This document shows positions 8,289 to 16,494 of a stretch of DNA of 64,000 nucleotides, in pieces. Both the position numbers and the translations under genes were made by a program. The stretch comes from JAKFDI01 sp036676235 (GTDB lineage: Bacteria > Pseudomonadota > Gammaproteobacteria > Burkholderiales > Burkholderiaceae_C). The notes beneath the pieces are model-generated. The model made no database searches. It had not been told where the DNA came from and worked only from the letters and a program-made list of their open reading frames with translations. The first letter of the stretch is position 1; each line of letters starts with the position of its first letter. The stretch is from assembly GCA_036676235.1 (NCBI GenBank), contig JAKFDI010000040.1:79932-143931 (forward strand), written 5' to 3'.

Positions 8289-9287
8289 TCATTCCGGCCG
8301 GGCCTCGCGCCCCATCAACTGCTCGAGCGCCTGCTCGGGCGTGAGGCGGCCTTCCAGCACCTCGACCACCGCACCGGCGATCGGCATGTCGATGCCGCGC
8401 GCGTGTGCGCGGTGCAGCACCATGCGCGCGGTGTAGACGCCCTCGGCCACATGCCCGAGTTCGGAAAGGATTTGCGGCAGCGGCAGGCCACGCGCGAGCA
8501 GCATGCCCACCTTGCGGTTGCGCGACAGGTCGCCGGTGGCGGTGAGCACGAGGTCGCCCAGGCCGCTGAGGCCCATGAAGGTGTCGCGCTGCGCCCCGAG
8601 CGCCACGCCGAGGCGCGTCATCTCGGCCAGCCCACGGGTCACGAGCGCGGCGCGCGCATTCAGGCCGAGCTGCATGCCGTCGGCAATGCCGGTCGCGATG
8701 GCGAGCACGTTCTTCACCGCGCCGCCGACCTCGACGCCGATCGGGTCGGCCGAGGTGTACACGCGCAGCGCATCGTCATGCAGCATCTCCACGGCGCGCT
8801 CGCACAGCGCGGCATCGTTGCTCGCGGCAACGAGCGCCGTCGGCTGGCCGCGTGCCACTTCGATCGCGAAACTGGGGCCGGAAAGAACGCCGACCTGCAA
8901 TGGCGGCGCGACCTCGCGCGCCACCTCGTGGCCGAGCCAGCCCGTGCCTTCCTGGAAGCCCTTGCACAGCCACAGCACGCCGGCCATGCCCGGCAACACC
9001 GCCGCCCGCTCGCTCAGCCGCTGCAGCATCTCTGCGAGCCCCGACATCGGCGTGCCGATCACCACGAGGCCGCCCTCCGCGTGCGCCACTGCGGCGTCGA
9101 AATCGCTCGTGACCTGCAGTGCCTGCGGCAGCACCGCTTCGCCGAGGTAGCGCGTGTTGCGCCGCATCGAGCGCATCTGCACCGCCTGCTCGGCGTCGCG
9201 CGTCCACAGGCGCGTCGGATGGCGGGTGCAGGCGCTGATGGCGAGCGCCGTGCCCCAGGCGCCGGCACCGAGCACTGTCAGGTTCAC
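8289..9287 (-). CDS. gpsA: Glycerol-3-phosphate dehydrogenase [NAD(P)+]
   Basis: 332 residues. The N-terminal dinucleotide fold begins VLGAGAWGTALAI, the GxGxWG motif of GpsA. VLSGPSFAIEVARG, the catalytic GGAVKNVLAIATGIADG with the essential Lys, and GLGDLVLT are all intact. The enzyme makes sn-glycerol 3-phosphate from dihydroxyacetone phosphate for phospholipid synthesis in the cytoplasm. The placement after secB, with grxC and a rhodanese gene upstream on the same strand, is the standard proteobacterial order rhodanese-grxC-secB-gpsA. Confidence 0.97.
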   Translation of the reverse strand: MNLTVLGAGAWGTALAISACTRHPTRLWTRDAEQAVQMRSMRRNTRYLGEAVLPQALQVTSDFDAAVAHAEGGLVVIGTPMSGLAEMLQRLSERAAVLPGMAGVLWLCKGFQEGTGWLGHEVAREVAPPLQVGVLSGPSFAIEVARGQPTALVAASNDAALCERAVEMLHDDALRVYTSADPIGVEVGGAVKNVLAIATGIADGMQLGLNARAALVTRGLAEMTRLGVALGAQRDTFMGLSGLGDLVLTATGDLSRNRKVGMLLARGLPLPQILSELGHVAEGVYTARMVLHRAHARGIDMPIAGAVVEVLEGRLTPEQALEQLMGREARPE

Positions 9288-9323
9288 CGCAGCACTCCAG
9301 CGTGCCGAACCCTCACGGCTCGA

Positions 9324-9812
9324 TCAGCTGGCGCTCGTGATGATGCCCGAGCCGTTGGGCGCGGCGCCGGCCGCGGCCTGTGCCTGTTGCGCCTGCTGGG
9401 CTTCGTACATGGCCTGGAAGTTCACCTCGGCCAGCACCACCGGCGGGAAGCCGGCGCGCGTGCACACGTCGGAGACGATGGCGCGCAGGTACGGATAGAT
9501 CATGCCCGGGCAGGCGATGCCGATGATGGGCTGCATCTGCTCTTCGGGCAGGTTGCGGATCTCGAAGATGCCGGCCTGCTTGGCCTCGACGAGAAACAGC
9601 ACCTTGTCGTTCACCTTGGTGGTGACGGTGGCCGTCACGGTCACCTCGTAGATGCCGTCCGTCACCGATTCGGCGCCGAGCCCGAGGTTGATGTCGACCT
9701 GCGGCTGGGCCTGCTCGAGCAGGATCGTCGGCGAGTTCGGCTGCTCCAGCGACAGATCCTTCAGGTACATGCGCTGGATCTGGAATACGGGGGTCTTGTT
9801 GTCGTCGGCCAT
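9324..9812 (-). CDS. secB: Protein-export chaperone SecB
   Basis: 162 residues, close to the usual size. FQIQRMYLKDLSLEQPN at the N-terminus, IFEIRNLPEEQ and GIACPGMIYPYLRAIVSDVCTRAGFPPVVLAEVNF (core blocks CPGMIYPYLR and GFPPVVLAEVNF) are SecB signatures. The tail is Ala/Gln-rich and low complexity (QAQQAQQAQ). SecB is a homotetrameric cytoplasmic chaperone that keeps preproteins unfolded and hands them to SecA. It lies between grxC and gpsA on the same strand. Confidence 0.97.
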   Translation of the reverse strand: MADDNKTPVFQIQRMYLKDLSLEQPNSPTILLEQAQPQVDINLGLGAESVTDGIYEVTVTATVTTKVNDKVLFLVEAKQAGIFEIRNLPEEQMQPIIGIACPGMIYPYLRAIVSDVCTRAGFPPVVLAEVNFQAMYEAQQAQQAQAAAGAAPNGSGIITSAS

Positions 9813-9908
9813 GATGTCTCGCAGTCAAAGCAAGGCCCGCGACCGGGATGGTGCGAGCTGCGGGGCGGAATTATCGCGGGTGGGTTTCGCGCGTTTCGGC
9901 GCGCGAGT

Positions 9909-10169
9909 TCAGTCCTGCGCGAGCAGGGGCGCCAGGCCGCCGCGCTGGTCGAGTGCGATCAGGTCGTCGCAGCCGCCCACGTGCTGGTCACCGATGAAGA
10001 TCTGCGGCACGGTGCGCCGGCCGGTGATCTGCATCATGGTCTGGCGCTCGGTCGGGTTCAGGTCGACGCGGATCTCTTCGATGGCGTCGACGCCGCGCTG
10101 CTTGAGCAGCGCCTTGGCATGCAGACAGTAGGGGCACACCAGGGTCGAATACATCTTCACTTTTGCCAT
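9909..10169 (-). CDS. grxC: Glutaredoxin 3
   Basis: 86 residues with the active site CPYC at residues 13-16, the cis-Pro segment RRTVPQIFIG and the GGCDDLIALDQRG glutathione-binding loop. GrxC is a cytoplasmic glutathione-dependent disulfide reductase. The gene lies 52 bases after the rhodanese-like gene and 96 bases before secB, in a group conserved across proteobacteria. Confidence 0.95.
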   Translation of the reverse strand: MAKVKMYSTLVCPYCLHAKALLKQRGVDAIEEIRVDLNPTERQTMMQITGRRTVPQIFIGDQHVGGCDDLIALDQRGGLAPLLAQD

Positions 10170-10221
10170 GCGTACTTCTTTCGCGTGCGGCCCGGCGATG
10201 TCGATGTATTCACTCTTCTTC

Positions 10222-10629
10222 TCAAGCGGATTTCTCGATCGGCAGGTTGGCTTCGCGCCATGCCGTGAGGCCGCCCGCGAGCGCCGTGGCCTTTTCGTAT
10301 CCCAAGCGCTTCAGGATAGCGACGCCCCGCGAGGCGCGCGCGCCGTTGCGGCACAACACCACCACCGGCACGGCCTTGTTCTTCGGCAGCGTCGTCGCCT
10401 TCTCCAGCGTGGCGAGCGGCACGTTCTTCGCCCCCGCGGCATGGCCGGCGGCGAACTCCGCCGCATCGCACACGTCGATCAGCACCGCGCGTTCGCGATT
10501 GATGAGCTTGACTGCCTCGGCCGTCGTCACCTTGGCCCCGCTTCCGCGTGTGATCGCTGGCCAGGCGAGCATGCCGCCCGACACCAGCGCAGCGAGGATG
10601 AGGTACCAGTTGTCGATGAGAAATGTCAC
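10222..10629 (-). CDS. Membrane-anchored rhodanese-like protein
   Basis: 135 residues. One N-terminal membrane helix (about 7-27, WYLILAALVSGGMLAWP) precedes a single rhodanese domain. The catalytic cysteine is in VVLCRNGARA at about residue 97, and VLIDVCDAAEFAAGHAAGAKNVP is the usual rhodanese start (blocks LIDVCDAAEF and GHAAGAKNVP). It is the YibN type, next to grxC and secB. The sulfur acceptor is unknown. The domain probably faces the cytoplasm, but topology was not tested. Confidence 0.9.
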   Translation of the reverse strand: MTFLIDNWYLILAALVSGGMLAWPAITRGSGAKVTTAEAVKLINRERAVLIDVCDAAEFAAGHAAGAKNVPLATLEKATTLPKNKAVPVVVLCRNGARASRGVAILKRLGYEKATALAGGLTAWREANLPIEKSA

Positions 10630-10741
10630 GGGCGAAGTCCGGTGTCGAAGAGAGGTGGCGAGATTGCGCGCGAAGTCCCCGGGCGATGAGAGGCTGGGAG
10701 GCGCCGCTTACCCCTGATCGGGGCGCCGGGCAAAGCAGCAG

Positions 10742-10747
10742 ATTATA
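10742..10747 (-). promoter_or_regulatory. Candidate -10 element for rhodanese-grxC-secB-gpsA
   Basis: On the minus strand these bases read TATAAT, a perfect sigma-70 -10 hexamer. A transcript would start near 10734, giving a leader of about 105 bases to the rhodanese ATG at 10629. No good -35 is visible at 16-18 bases. The same bases lie upstream of gpmA on the other strand. Confidence 0.35.
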
Positions 10748-10787
10748 GAATTGCAGGCTTTGCCCACGACTGCACAGACTCCTCGCC

Positions 10788-11531
10788 ATGCACAAGCTCG
10801 TACTCATCCGCCACGGCGAATCGACCTGGAATCTGGAGAACCGCTTCACCGGCTGGACCGACGTGCCGCTCACGCCGCTCGGCGTGGAGCAGGCGCAGCA
10901 GGCCGGCCGGCTGCTCAAGGAAGGCGGCTACGACTTCGACCTGGCCTACACCTCGGTGTTGCAGCGCGCGATCTGGACGCTGTGGCACACGCTCGACCAG
11001 ATGGACCGCACCTGGCTGCCCATCGTCAACTCGTGGCGGCTGAACGAGCGGCACTACGGCGCGCTGCAGGGGCTCAACAAGGCCGAGACCGCCGCGCAGT
11101 ACGGCGACGAGCAGGTGCTGGTCTGGCGCCGCAGCTACGACACGCCGCCGCCGGCGCTGGACGCCGCCGATCCGCGCAGCGAACGCGGTGATCGCCGCTA
11201 CGCAGAGCTGACGCCGACGGAACTGCCGCTCACCGAATGCCTGAAGGACACGGTGACGCGCGTGCTGCCGTTCTGGAACCGCTCGATCGCGCAATCGATT
11301 CGCTCGGGCAAGCGGGTCGTGATCGCCGCGCACGGCAACAGCATCCGCGCGCTCGTGAAGTACCTCGACGGCGTCTCCGACGACGAGATCGTCGGCCTGA
11401 ACATCCCCAACGGCATTCCGCTGGTGTACGAGCTCGACGACGAGTTGAAGCCGCTGCGCCACTACTACCTCGGCGACGCCGAAGCCGCAGCCAAGGCCGC
11501 CGCCGCGGTGGCGGCTCAGGGCAAGCGCTGA
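10788..11531 (+). CDS. gpmA: 2,3-bisphosphoglycerate-dependent phosphoglycerate mutase
   Basis: 247 residues, the normal size for the cofactor-dependent enzyme. The histidine phosphatase motif LIRHGESTWNLENRFTGW starts at residue 5 with the phosphorylated His in RHG, and the second catalytic His is in VVIAAHGNSIRALVKYLDG. ERHYGALQGLNKAETA is also typical. The enzyme interconverts 3- and 2-phosphoglycerate in glycolysis. It is divergent from the rhodanese group and convergent with the HD-GYP-like gene, 13 bases apart. Confidence 0.97.
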   Translation: MHKLVLIRHGESTWNLENRFTGWTDVPLTPLGVEQAQQAGRLLKEGGYDFDLAYTSVLQRAIWTLWHTLDQMDRTWLPIVNSWRLNERHYGALQGLNKAETAAQYGDEQVLVWRRSYDTPPPALDAADPRSERGDRRYAELTPTELPLTECLKDTVTRVLPFWNRSIAQSIRSGKRVVIAAHGNSIRALVKYLDGVSDDEIVGLNIPNGIPLVYELDDELKPLRHYYLGDAEAAAKAAAAVAAQGKR

Positions 11532-11544
11532 GTTCGGCGCCGGC

Positions 11545-12684
11545 CTACGCCGCCGGCAGCCCGTAGAAGCGCTCCGGCAGCACGCGCCGCGCAAGGCTCT
11601 TGTCGGCCCCGGCGCCCACGATGGCGAACGCCGCCTCGGCAGTGTCTCGCGTGGGCGTGTCGACGATCGCGGCGCCCTTGCTGTCGGTGATGCAGCCCAC
11701 GAGCGGCGTGGTCGCCGAGGCGCCCCGCCGCACGACGATGGCGCGTTCACCCGACGCAAGCTGCACCAGCGCGCCGGGCGGGTAGATGCCGAGCTCCTTG
11801 ATGATGGCCGCGGCCGCGGGGCTGCCGCCCGATTCCTGGAACAGCTGGCGCGCGGCCAATTGCAGCGCGAGCGGGGCGCGGTCGCTTCGCTCGCTGATCT
11901 TTGCCATGAACACGTCAACCAGCCGCAGCGCCTGTGCCATCTCGCAGATCTGCGTGAGGCCCTGCGGATAGCCGCTGCCGTCAGCGCGTTCGTGGTGCTG
12001 CTCGACCGCCTGCAGCCACGCCGAATCGTCGACGCCGGCCGCCCGCAGCCGTGCACCGGCCTGCTGCGGATGCGCCCGCAGCGTGGCCCGCTGCGCGGAC
12101 GTGGGCGGCTCGCCCTGTAGCGCGAGACGGCTCTGCAGCTCGACGGCGGAGAGATTCATCGTGAGCGCCGCCTTCATGAGCGTCAGCGTGCGCCGCTCGT
12201 CCCAGCCGATGCGCCGCGCCATCAGCAGGCCGATCACGGCGCAGTGCACCGCGTGGGTGAGTCCGTAGTTCGAGAGGTCGCGGGCGTCCGGGCGCACGCT
12301 GAGGTAGATCGCGATGTCGGCGTCGCGCTCGATCAGCGAAACGATGTGGCGCGCCAGCTCATCGGCGCGCGTCGCGAAGCCGGCTTCGGCGAGGCTTCGC
12401 AACAGCGCATCGAGCTGCGGCACGACGCCTTGCCACAGGGTGAAGATGGTGTCCGGCCGCTTCGGTTCGTCGTCGGCACTCGCCGCCTGCCTGCGCGACA
12501 GCAGCAGTGCCTGCATCTCGCCGGCCTCGACGCAGGCGTCGCGCGCCAGCAGCGCTTCGACCTGTGCGCTGTCGTCGAGCACCTGGCCGCGCGCCAGCAA
12601 CAGCCGGCCGCCCGCATCGCGCACGGCAAATGCCAGAGGCTCTCCGAGCCGGATGTGCCCTAGGGCAAGCTTGACCAACTGCAT
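11545..12684 (-). CDS. HD-GYP-like protein with degenerate HD site
   Basis: 379 residues from the ATG at 12682-12684, chosen because GAAGGGAAG lies just upstream; an open frame continues 28 codons further. An N-terminal region (about 1-110) precedes an HD-GYP-like domain. HHERADGSGYPQGL is a full GYP-type motif and the AHP and AQALRLVDVFMA segments also match. Where active enzymes have HDIGK, this protein reads TMNLS (KAALTMNLSAVEL), so the metal-binding His-Asp pair is missing. It may sense or bind cyclic di-GMP rather than hydrolyse it; that is inference. It follows no obvious operon. Confidence 0.72.
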   Translation of the reverse strand: MQLVKLALGHIRLGEPLAFAVRDAGGRLLLARGQVLDDSAQVEALLARDACVEAGEMQALLLSRRQAASADDEPKRPDTIFTLWQGVVPQLDALLRSLAEAGFATRADELARHIVSLIERDADIAIYLSVRPDARDLSNYGLTHAVHCAVIGLLMARRIGWDERRTLTLMKAALTMNLSAVELQSRLALQGEPPTSAQRATLRAHPQQAGARLRAAGVDDSAWLQAVEQHHERADGSGYPQGLTQICEMAQALRLVDVFMAKISERSDRAPLALQLAARQLFQESGGSPAAAAIIKELGIYPPGALVQLASGERAIVVRRGASATTPLVGCITDSKGAAIVDTPTRDTAEAAFAIVGAGADKSLARRVLPERFYGLPAA

Positions 12685-12829
12685 GGCTTCCCTTCGCGGA
12701 CGCTCGTCGAGCCATGCGGCAGGGGCGGTCAGACCGGCCGCTCGACGAGCTATCGGAAGCATCGGCACATTCCCACGCGCGCTAGAGGCGGGTTTACCCT
12801 TCGCCGCGATCAGCGGCTACCCGCAGGCG

Positions 12830-13567
12830 TCAACGGGACGCTGCCAAGCCTTGCTCAATGGTGTCGGCCAGATGCCGCGCCAACGCGCGCCGGTCGAGGT
12901 GCCGCGTGCCCTGCGACAGGTGAAGCGTCACATGCGCCCGCAGGCCGGTGGCCGTGACCACCTGCCACGCCGACTGCAGCAGATTGGTGTCGCCGACATA
13001 GGCCGCCGCCGGGCTGACCGCATGCTGCGAGTCGCTGAAACGCAGCACCACCGGCTGCACCGGTGTCTCGGTCGAGATCGCCGCTTGCAGCAGGTTGGCG
13101 TGAAACGGCAGCAGGCCCGTGCCGTCGCTCGTGGTGCCTTCGGGAAAGATCGCCAGTTGATGCCCGGCCTTCAGCGCCTCGGCCATCTGGTGCACCACGC
13201 GCAGCGCGTCGCGCTTGCGTTCACGCTCGATGAAGAGCGTGCCGCCGCAGGCCACCAGCCAGCCGAGCACCGGCCAATGCCGCACATCGGCCTTGGAGAC
13301 GAAGCGCACCGGATGCACGGCGTTGATGACGAGGATGTCGAGCCAGGACACATGGTTGGCGACCAGCAGCACCGGCCCCGGACGCGGTGTGCCGCTGGCG
13401 TGCAGCGCAACGCCCAGCACATGCAGCAGGCGCCGCGACCACCAGCCCACACGCTGCATGCGCTGCGGCCGGGTCAGCCAGGGAAAGACGAAGGCGCAGA
13501 CCAGCGCGCCGTGCAGCACGTGGCTCAGCGCCCATCCGAGGCGCCACAGGCCGCGCAGCGCGCGCAA
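12830..13567 (-). CDS. Lysophospholipid acyltransferase (PlsC-like)
   Basis: 245 residues. Motif I is VANHVSWLDI (HX4D, about residue 70-79) and motif III is IFPEGTTSDG at about 140-149, with FIERERKR between them. This is the PlsC/LPLAT family, which acylates lysophosphatidic acid or a related glycerolipid at the membrane. The start is a TTG at 13565-13567 directly after the pyrX stop codon and in the same frame; the family-like N-terminus (LRGLWRLGWALSHVLHG) supports it over later Met codons. Translation is probably coupled to pyrX. Confidence 0.88.
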   Translation of the reverse strand: MRALRGLWRLGWALSHVLHGALVCAFVFPWLTRPQRMQRVGWWSRRLLHVLGVALHASGTPRPGPVLLVANHVSWLDILVINAVHPVRFVSKADVRHWPVLGWLVACGGTLFIERERKRDALRVVHQMAEALKAGHQLAIFPEGTTSDGTGLLPFHANLLQAAISTETPVQPVVLRFSDSQHAVSPAAAYVGDTNLLQSAWQVVTATGLRAHVTLHLSQGTRHLDRRALARHLADTIEQGLAASR

Positions 13568-14863
13568 TCAGGGCGCCTCGTGCGCCACCACCCCCGCGAC
13601 GATGGTGGCCTTCACGCGCCCCGACAGTTCATGCCCGGCGAACGGCGTGTGCTTGCCCTGGCTCTTGAGCGCCGACGGCTCGACAGTCCAGCGTGCGGCC
13701 GCATCGAACAGGCACAGGTCGGCCATGCCGCCTTCGACCAGCCGGCCGGCGCTCGAGGCCAGCGAGCCGAGCGAATCGCCCAACACGCGAACCGGCCCGC
13801 TGGTGATGGTGGCCAGCGTCTGCGGCAGGCTGCGGCCGGCTTCCTCGCCCCAGCGCAGCGCCAGCCCCAGCAGCAGCTCCAGCCCCGTCGCGCCGGGCTC
13901 GGCTTCGGCAAACGGCAGGTTCTTCTCGTCTTCGTCCACCGGGGTGTGGTCGCTCACCAGCGCATCCACCGTGCCGTCGGCCAGCCCCGCGCGGATCGCA
14001 TCGCGGTCGCGCTGCTGGCGCAGGGGCGGGTTCAGGCGCATCGCGGCGTTGAAGTAGCCGATGTCGTGGTCGATCAGGTGCAGATGGTTGATGCTCACAT
14101 CGCAGCTGACGGGCAAGCCCTCGGCCTTGGCGGCACGAATCATCGCGATGCCCGCGGCGCTGCTGATGCGGCACAGGTGCACCCGCGCGCCGGTGTCGCG
14201 CACCAGCTCGAAGATGGTGTGCAGTGCGATGGTCTCTGCCAGCGCCGGCACGCCAGCCAGGCCCATGCGCGTGGCGAGCGCGCCCTTGGCCGCCACGCCG
14301 TTGCCGAGATAGGCGTCCTGCGGGCGCAGCCAGGTGGTGTAGCCGAAGGTCGCGGCGTACTGCAGCGCGCGGTGCAGCACCAGCGTGTCGGTGATCGGCA
14401 CCTCGGCCTGCGAGAAGCCGACGCAGCCGGCTTCGGTGAGCTCGGCCATCTCGGTCAATATCTCGCCAGCCAAGCCGCGTGTCAGCGCGCCCAGCGGATA
14501 CAGGTGCGACTGGTTCAGGTTGCGCGCGCGGAACTTGAGCATCTCCACGAGGCCGGGCTCGTCCAGCGGCGGATCGGTGTCGGGCAGGCACACGATGCTG
14601 GTCACGCCGCCCGCGGCAGCCGCGGCCATCTCGCTTTCCAGCATGCCTTCGTGTTCGTGGCCTGGCTCGCGCAGGCGCACCGCCAGGTCGACGAAGCCGG
14701 GCGAGATCACGAGGCCGGTGGCGTCGATCTGCCGGGCCGCATGGAAGTCGGGGTTGACGCGGCCCAGCGCCACGATGCGCCCGGCCGCAATCGCCACGTC
14801 GCCCACCTCGTCGCGGCCCGAGGCCGGATCGACGATGCGGCCGTTCTTGATCAGGATCTTCAT
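13568..14863 (-). CDS. pyrX: Dihydroorotase-like protein PyrX (PyrC'), zinc ligands lost
   Basis: 431 residues from the ATG at 14861-14863, preceded by AGAGGAAAG; an earlier ATG at 14884 overlaps the pyrB stop and is an alternative. The fold is the amidohydrolase type: LIKNGRIVDPASG, ISPGFVDLAVRLREPG, VSDHTPVDEDEKNLPF. Active class I dihydroorotases have D-x-H-x-H before LREPG, but here it reads DLAVR, so the zinc-binding histidines are absent. In Pseudomonas the equivalent protein is non-catalytic and assembles with aspartate carbamoyltransferase. Position directly after pyrB supports the same role here. A catalytic pyrC is at 60039-61091. Confidence 0.9.
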   Translation of the reverse strand: MKILIKNGRIVDPASGRDEVGDVAIAAGRIVALGRVNPDFHAARQIDATGLVISPGFVDLAVRLREPGHEHEGMLESEMAAAAAGGVTSIVCLPDTDPPLDEPGLVEMLKFRARNLNQSHLYPLGALTRGLAGEILTEMAELTEAGCVGFSQAEVPITDTLVLHRALQYAATFGYTTWLRPQDAYLGNGVAAKGALATRMGLAGVPALAETIALHTIFELVRDTGARVHLCRISSAAGIAMIRAAKAEGLPVSCDVSINHLHLIDHDIGYFNAAMRLNPPLRQQRDRDAIRAGLADGTVDALVSDHTPVDEDEKNLPFAEAEPGATGLELLLGLALRWGEEAGRSLPQTLATITSGPVRVLGDSLGSLASSAGRLVEGGMADLCLFDAAARWTVEPSALKSQGKHTPFAGHELSGRVKATIVAGVVAHEAP

Positions 14864-14880
14864 CGCGCCGCTTTCCTCTG

Positions 14881-15846
14881 TCATGCGTTGTTGCCGGCGA
14901 TCGTGGACATGACCGCCATGCGCACCGCGATGCCGAAGGTCACCTGCGGCAGGATCACGCTCTGGCGGCCGTCGGCCACGCTGGAGTCGATCTCCACGCC
15001 GCGGTTGATCGGCCCCGGGTGCATCACGATGGCGTCGGGCTTGGCGAGTGCGAGCTTGTCTTCGGTCAAGCCGTAGTTCTTGAAGAACTCGCCGGCACTC
15101 GGCAGCATCGCGCCGCTCATGCGTTCGTTCTGCAGGCGCAGCATGATGATCACGTCGGCGCCCCGAATGCCTTCGGCCATGTCGTGGCACACGCGCACGC
15201 CCATCTCGCGCAGGTCGCCGGGCACCAGCGTCTTGGGGCCGACGGCGCGCACTTCGGGTACACCGAGCGTCGTGAGGGCGTGGATGTCCGAGCGCGCCAC
15301 GCGCGAATGCACGATGTCGCCCACGATCGCCACCGTGAGATTGCTGAAGTCCTGCTTGAAGTGGCGAATGGTGTACATGTCCAGCAGCCCTTGCGTCGGG
15401 TGCGCATGGCGGCCGTCGCCGGCGTTGACCACGTGCACGTGCGGCGCGCAGTGCTGCGCGATCAGGTAGGGCGCGCCGCTCTCGCCGTGGCGCACGACGA
15501 ACATGTCGGCATGCATGGCCGACAGGTTGGCAATGGTGTCGAGCAGGCTCTCGCCCTTGGAGGCACTCGACTTGGCGATGTCGAGGTTGATCACGTCGGC
15601 GGACAGCCGCTTGGCCGCGATCTCGAAGGTGGTGCGCGTGCGCGTGCTGTTCTCGAAGAACAGGTTGAACACGCTCTTGCCGCGCAGCAGCGGCACCTTC
15701 TTCACCTCGCGCTCGTTGACGCTGAGAAAGGTGCCCGCCGTGTCGAGGATCTGGTGCAGCACCTCGCGCGGCAGGCCCTCGATCGACAGCAGGTGGATCA
15801 GCTCGCCGTGCTGGTTGAGTTGCGGGTTGCGTCGTTGAAGCATCAC
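14881..15846 (-). CDS. pyrB: Aspartate carbamoyltransferase catalytic subunit
   Basis: 321 residues. FFENSTRTRTTFEIAAKRL (carbamoyl-phosphate loop STRTRT), HPTQGLLDMYTI, and MHPGPINRGVEI are the standard ATCase signatures. The enzyme condenses carbamoyl phosphate with aspartate in the second step of pyrimidine synthesis. No pyrI regulatory subunit is present; in this group PyrB forms a complex with PyrX instead, which fits the adjoining gene. Its start overlaps the pyrR stop by 4 bases. Confidence 0.97.
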   Translation of the reverse strand: MMLQRRNPQLNQHGELIHLLSIEGLPREVLHQILDTAGTFLSVNEREVKKVPLLRGKSVFNLFFENSTRTRTTFEIAAKRLSADVINLDIAKSSASKGESLLDTIANLSAMHADMFVVRHGESGAPYLIAQHCAPHVHVVNAGDGRHAHPTQGLLDMYTIRHFKQDFSNLTVAIVGDIVHSRVARSDIHALTTLGVPEVRAVGPKTLVPGDLREMGVRVCHDMAEGIRGADVIIMLRLQNERMSGAMLPSAGEFFKNYGLTEDKLALAKPDAIVMHPGPINRGVEIDSSVADGRQSVILPQVTFGIAVRMAVMSTIAGNNA

Positions 15847-16358
15847 TGGCCTTCGGGGGTGTCGACGTGGATGTCAAAGCTGAAGCGGCCATCGTCGGCG
15901 CGCACCAGCGCGAGCCGCTGATCGGCCGGCAGCGACACGCGTGCGGCCGAGTACGCGGCCTCCACCGGCAGTTCGCGCCCGCCGCGATCGACCAGCACCG
16001 CGAGCGCCACGCTGGCGGGGCGGCCGAAATCGAACAGCTCGTTGATCGCGGCGCGGATGGTGCGGCCGGTGTAGAGCACGTCGTCGATCAGCAGGATGCG
16101 GCTGCCAGCCACCTCGAAGGGCAGCCGCGTGGGGTCGGGCGAAGCGTGCATGCCGCGCTTGTCGAAGTCGTCGCGATGCAGCGCGCTGGAGATCACGCCG
16201 TGCTCGCCGGCGAGCTGCAGGTCGCGCTGCAGCCGCTCGGCCAGCCACGCGCCGCCGGACCAGATGCCAACCAGCACGGTGTCCGGCTGCAGCAGGCCGC
16301 GCACGCGCGCCGCGAGATCGCGGTACAGCGCTTCCGCATCGAGATGAAGCGCGCTCAT
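15843..16358 (-). CDS. pyrR: PyrR bifunctional regulator / uracil phosphoribosyltransferase
   Basis: 171 residues from the ATG at 16356-16358 (MSALHLDAEALYRDL). The phosphoribosyltransferase signature is ILLIDDVLYTGRTIRAA at about residues 93-109, and the GIWSGGAWLAERL and PVEAAYSAARVSLP segments fit PyrR. In Gram-positive bacteria PyrR binds pyr mRNA; in proteobacteria the regulatory role is less certain, and no attenuator hairpin is clear upstream of this gene. It heads the pyrR-pyrB-pyrX-plsC run, each gene overlapping or touching the next. Confidence 0.88.
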   Translation of the reverse strand: MSALHLDAEALYRDLAARVRGLLQPDTVLVGIWSGGAWLAERLQRDLQLAGEHGVISSALHRDDFDKRGMHASPDPTRLPFEVAGSRILLIDDVLYTGRTIRAAINELFDFGRPASVALAVLVDRGGRELPVEAAYSAARVSLPADQRLALVRADDGRFSFDIHVDTPEGQ

Positions 16359-16431
16359 GGCAGTTGCTCCACCGCGCTTCGCACGACCCGTGACGCATGC
16401 CAGCAGCGGGACCAAGCGAACGCCGCGGAAC

Positions 16432-16493
16432 CGGCTCCGCCGGGCCGCTGGCGTTGCCCCCTCGAGGGGGCGGCCGAAGGCCGTAGGGGGTGT
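16432..16493. repeat. GC-rich palindromic repeat between pyrR and ruvX
   Basis: The intergenic gap holds a perfect 16-bp palindrome (GCCCCCTCGAGGGGGC, 16456-16471) followed by GGCC-GAA-GGCC and a GTAGGGGGTGTTT end close to the ruvX stop. This looks like a dispersed palindromic element of the kind seen in many Comamonadaceae genomes. It may also act as a terminator for ruvX. Confidence 0.6.
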
Positions 16494-16494
16494 T

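Noticed and set aside
8403..10268. A 621-residue plus-strand frame across gpsA, secB and grxC
   Set aside because: Covers three recognised genes in antisense and spans their gaps, so it cannot be real as one protein.
10630..10787. A second promoter or regulatory RNA upstream of gpmA
   Set aside because: Only weak hexamers on the plus strand; the best -10 reads on the minus strand and was reported there.
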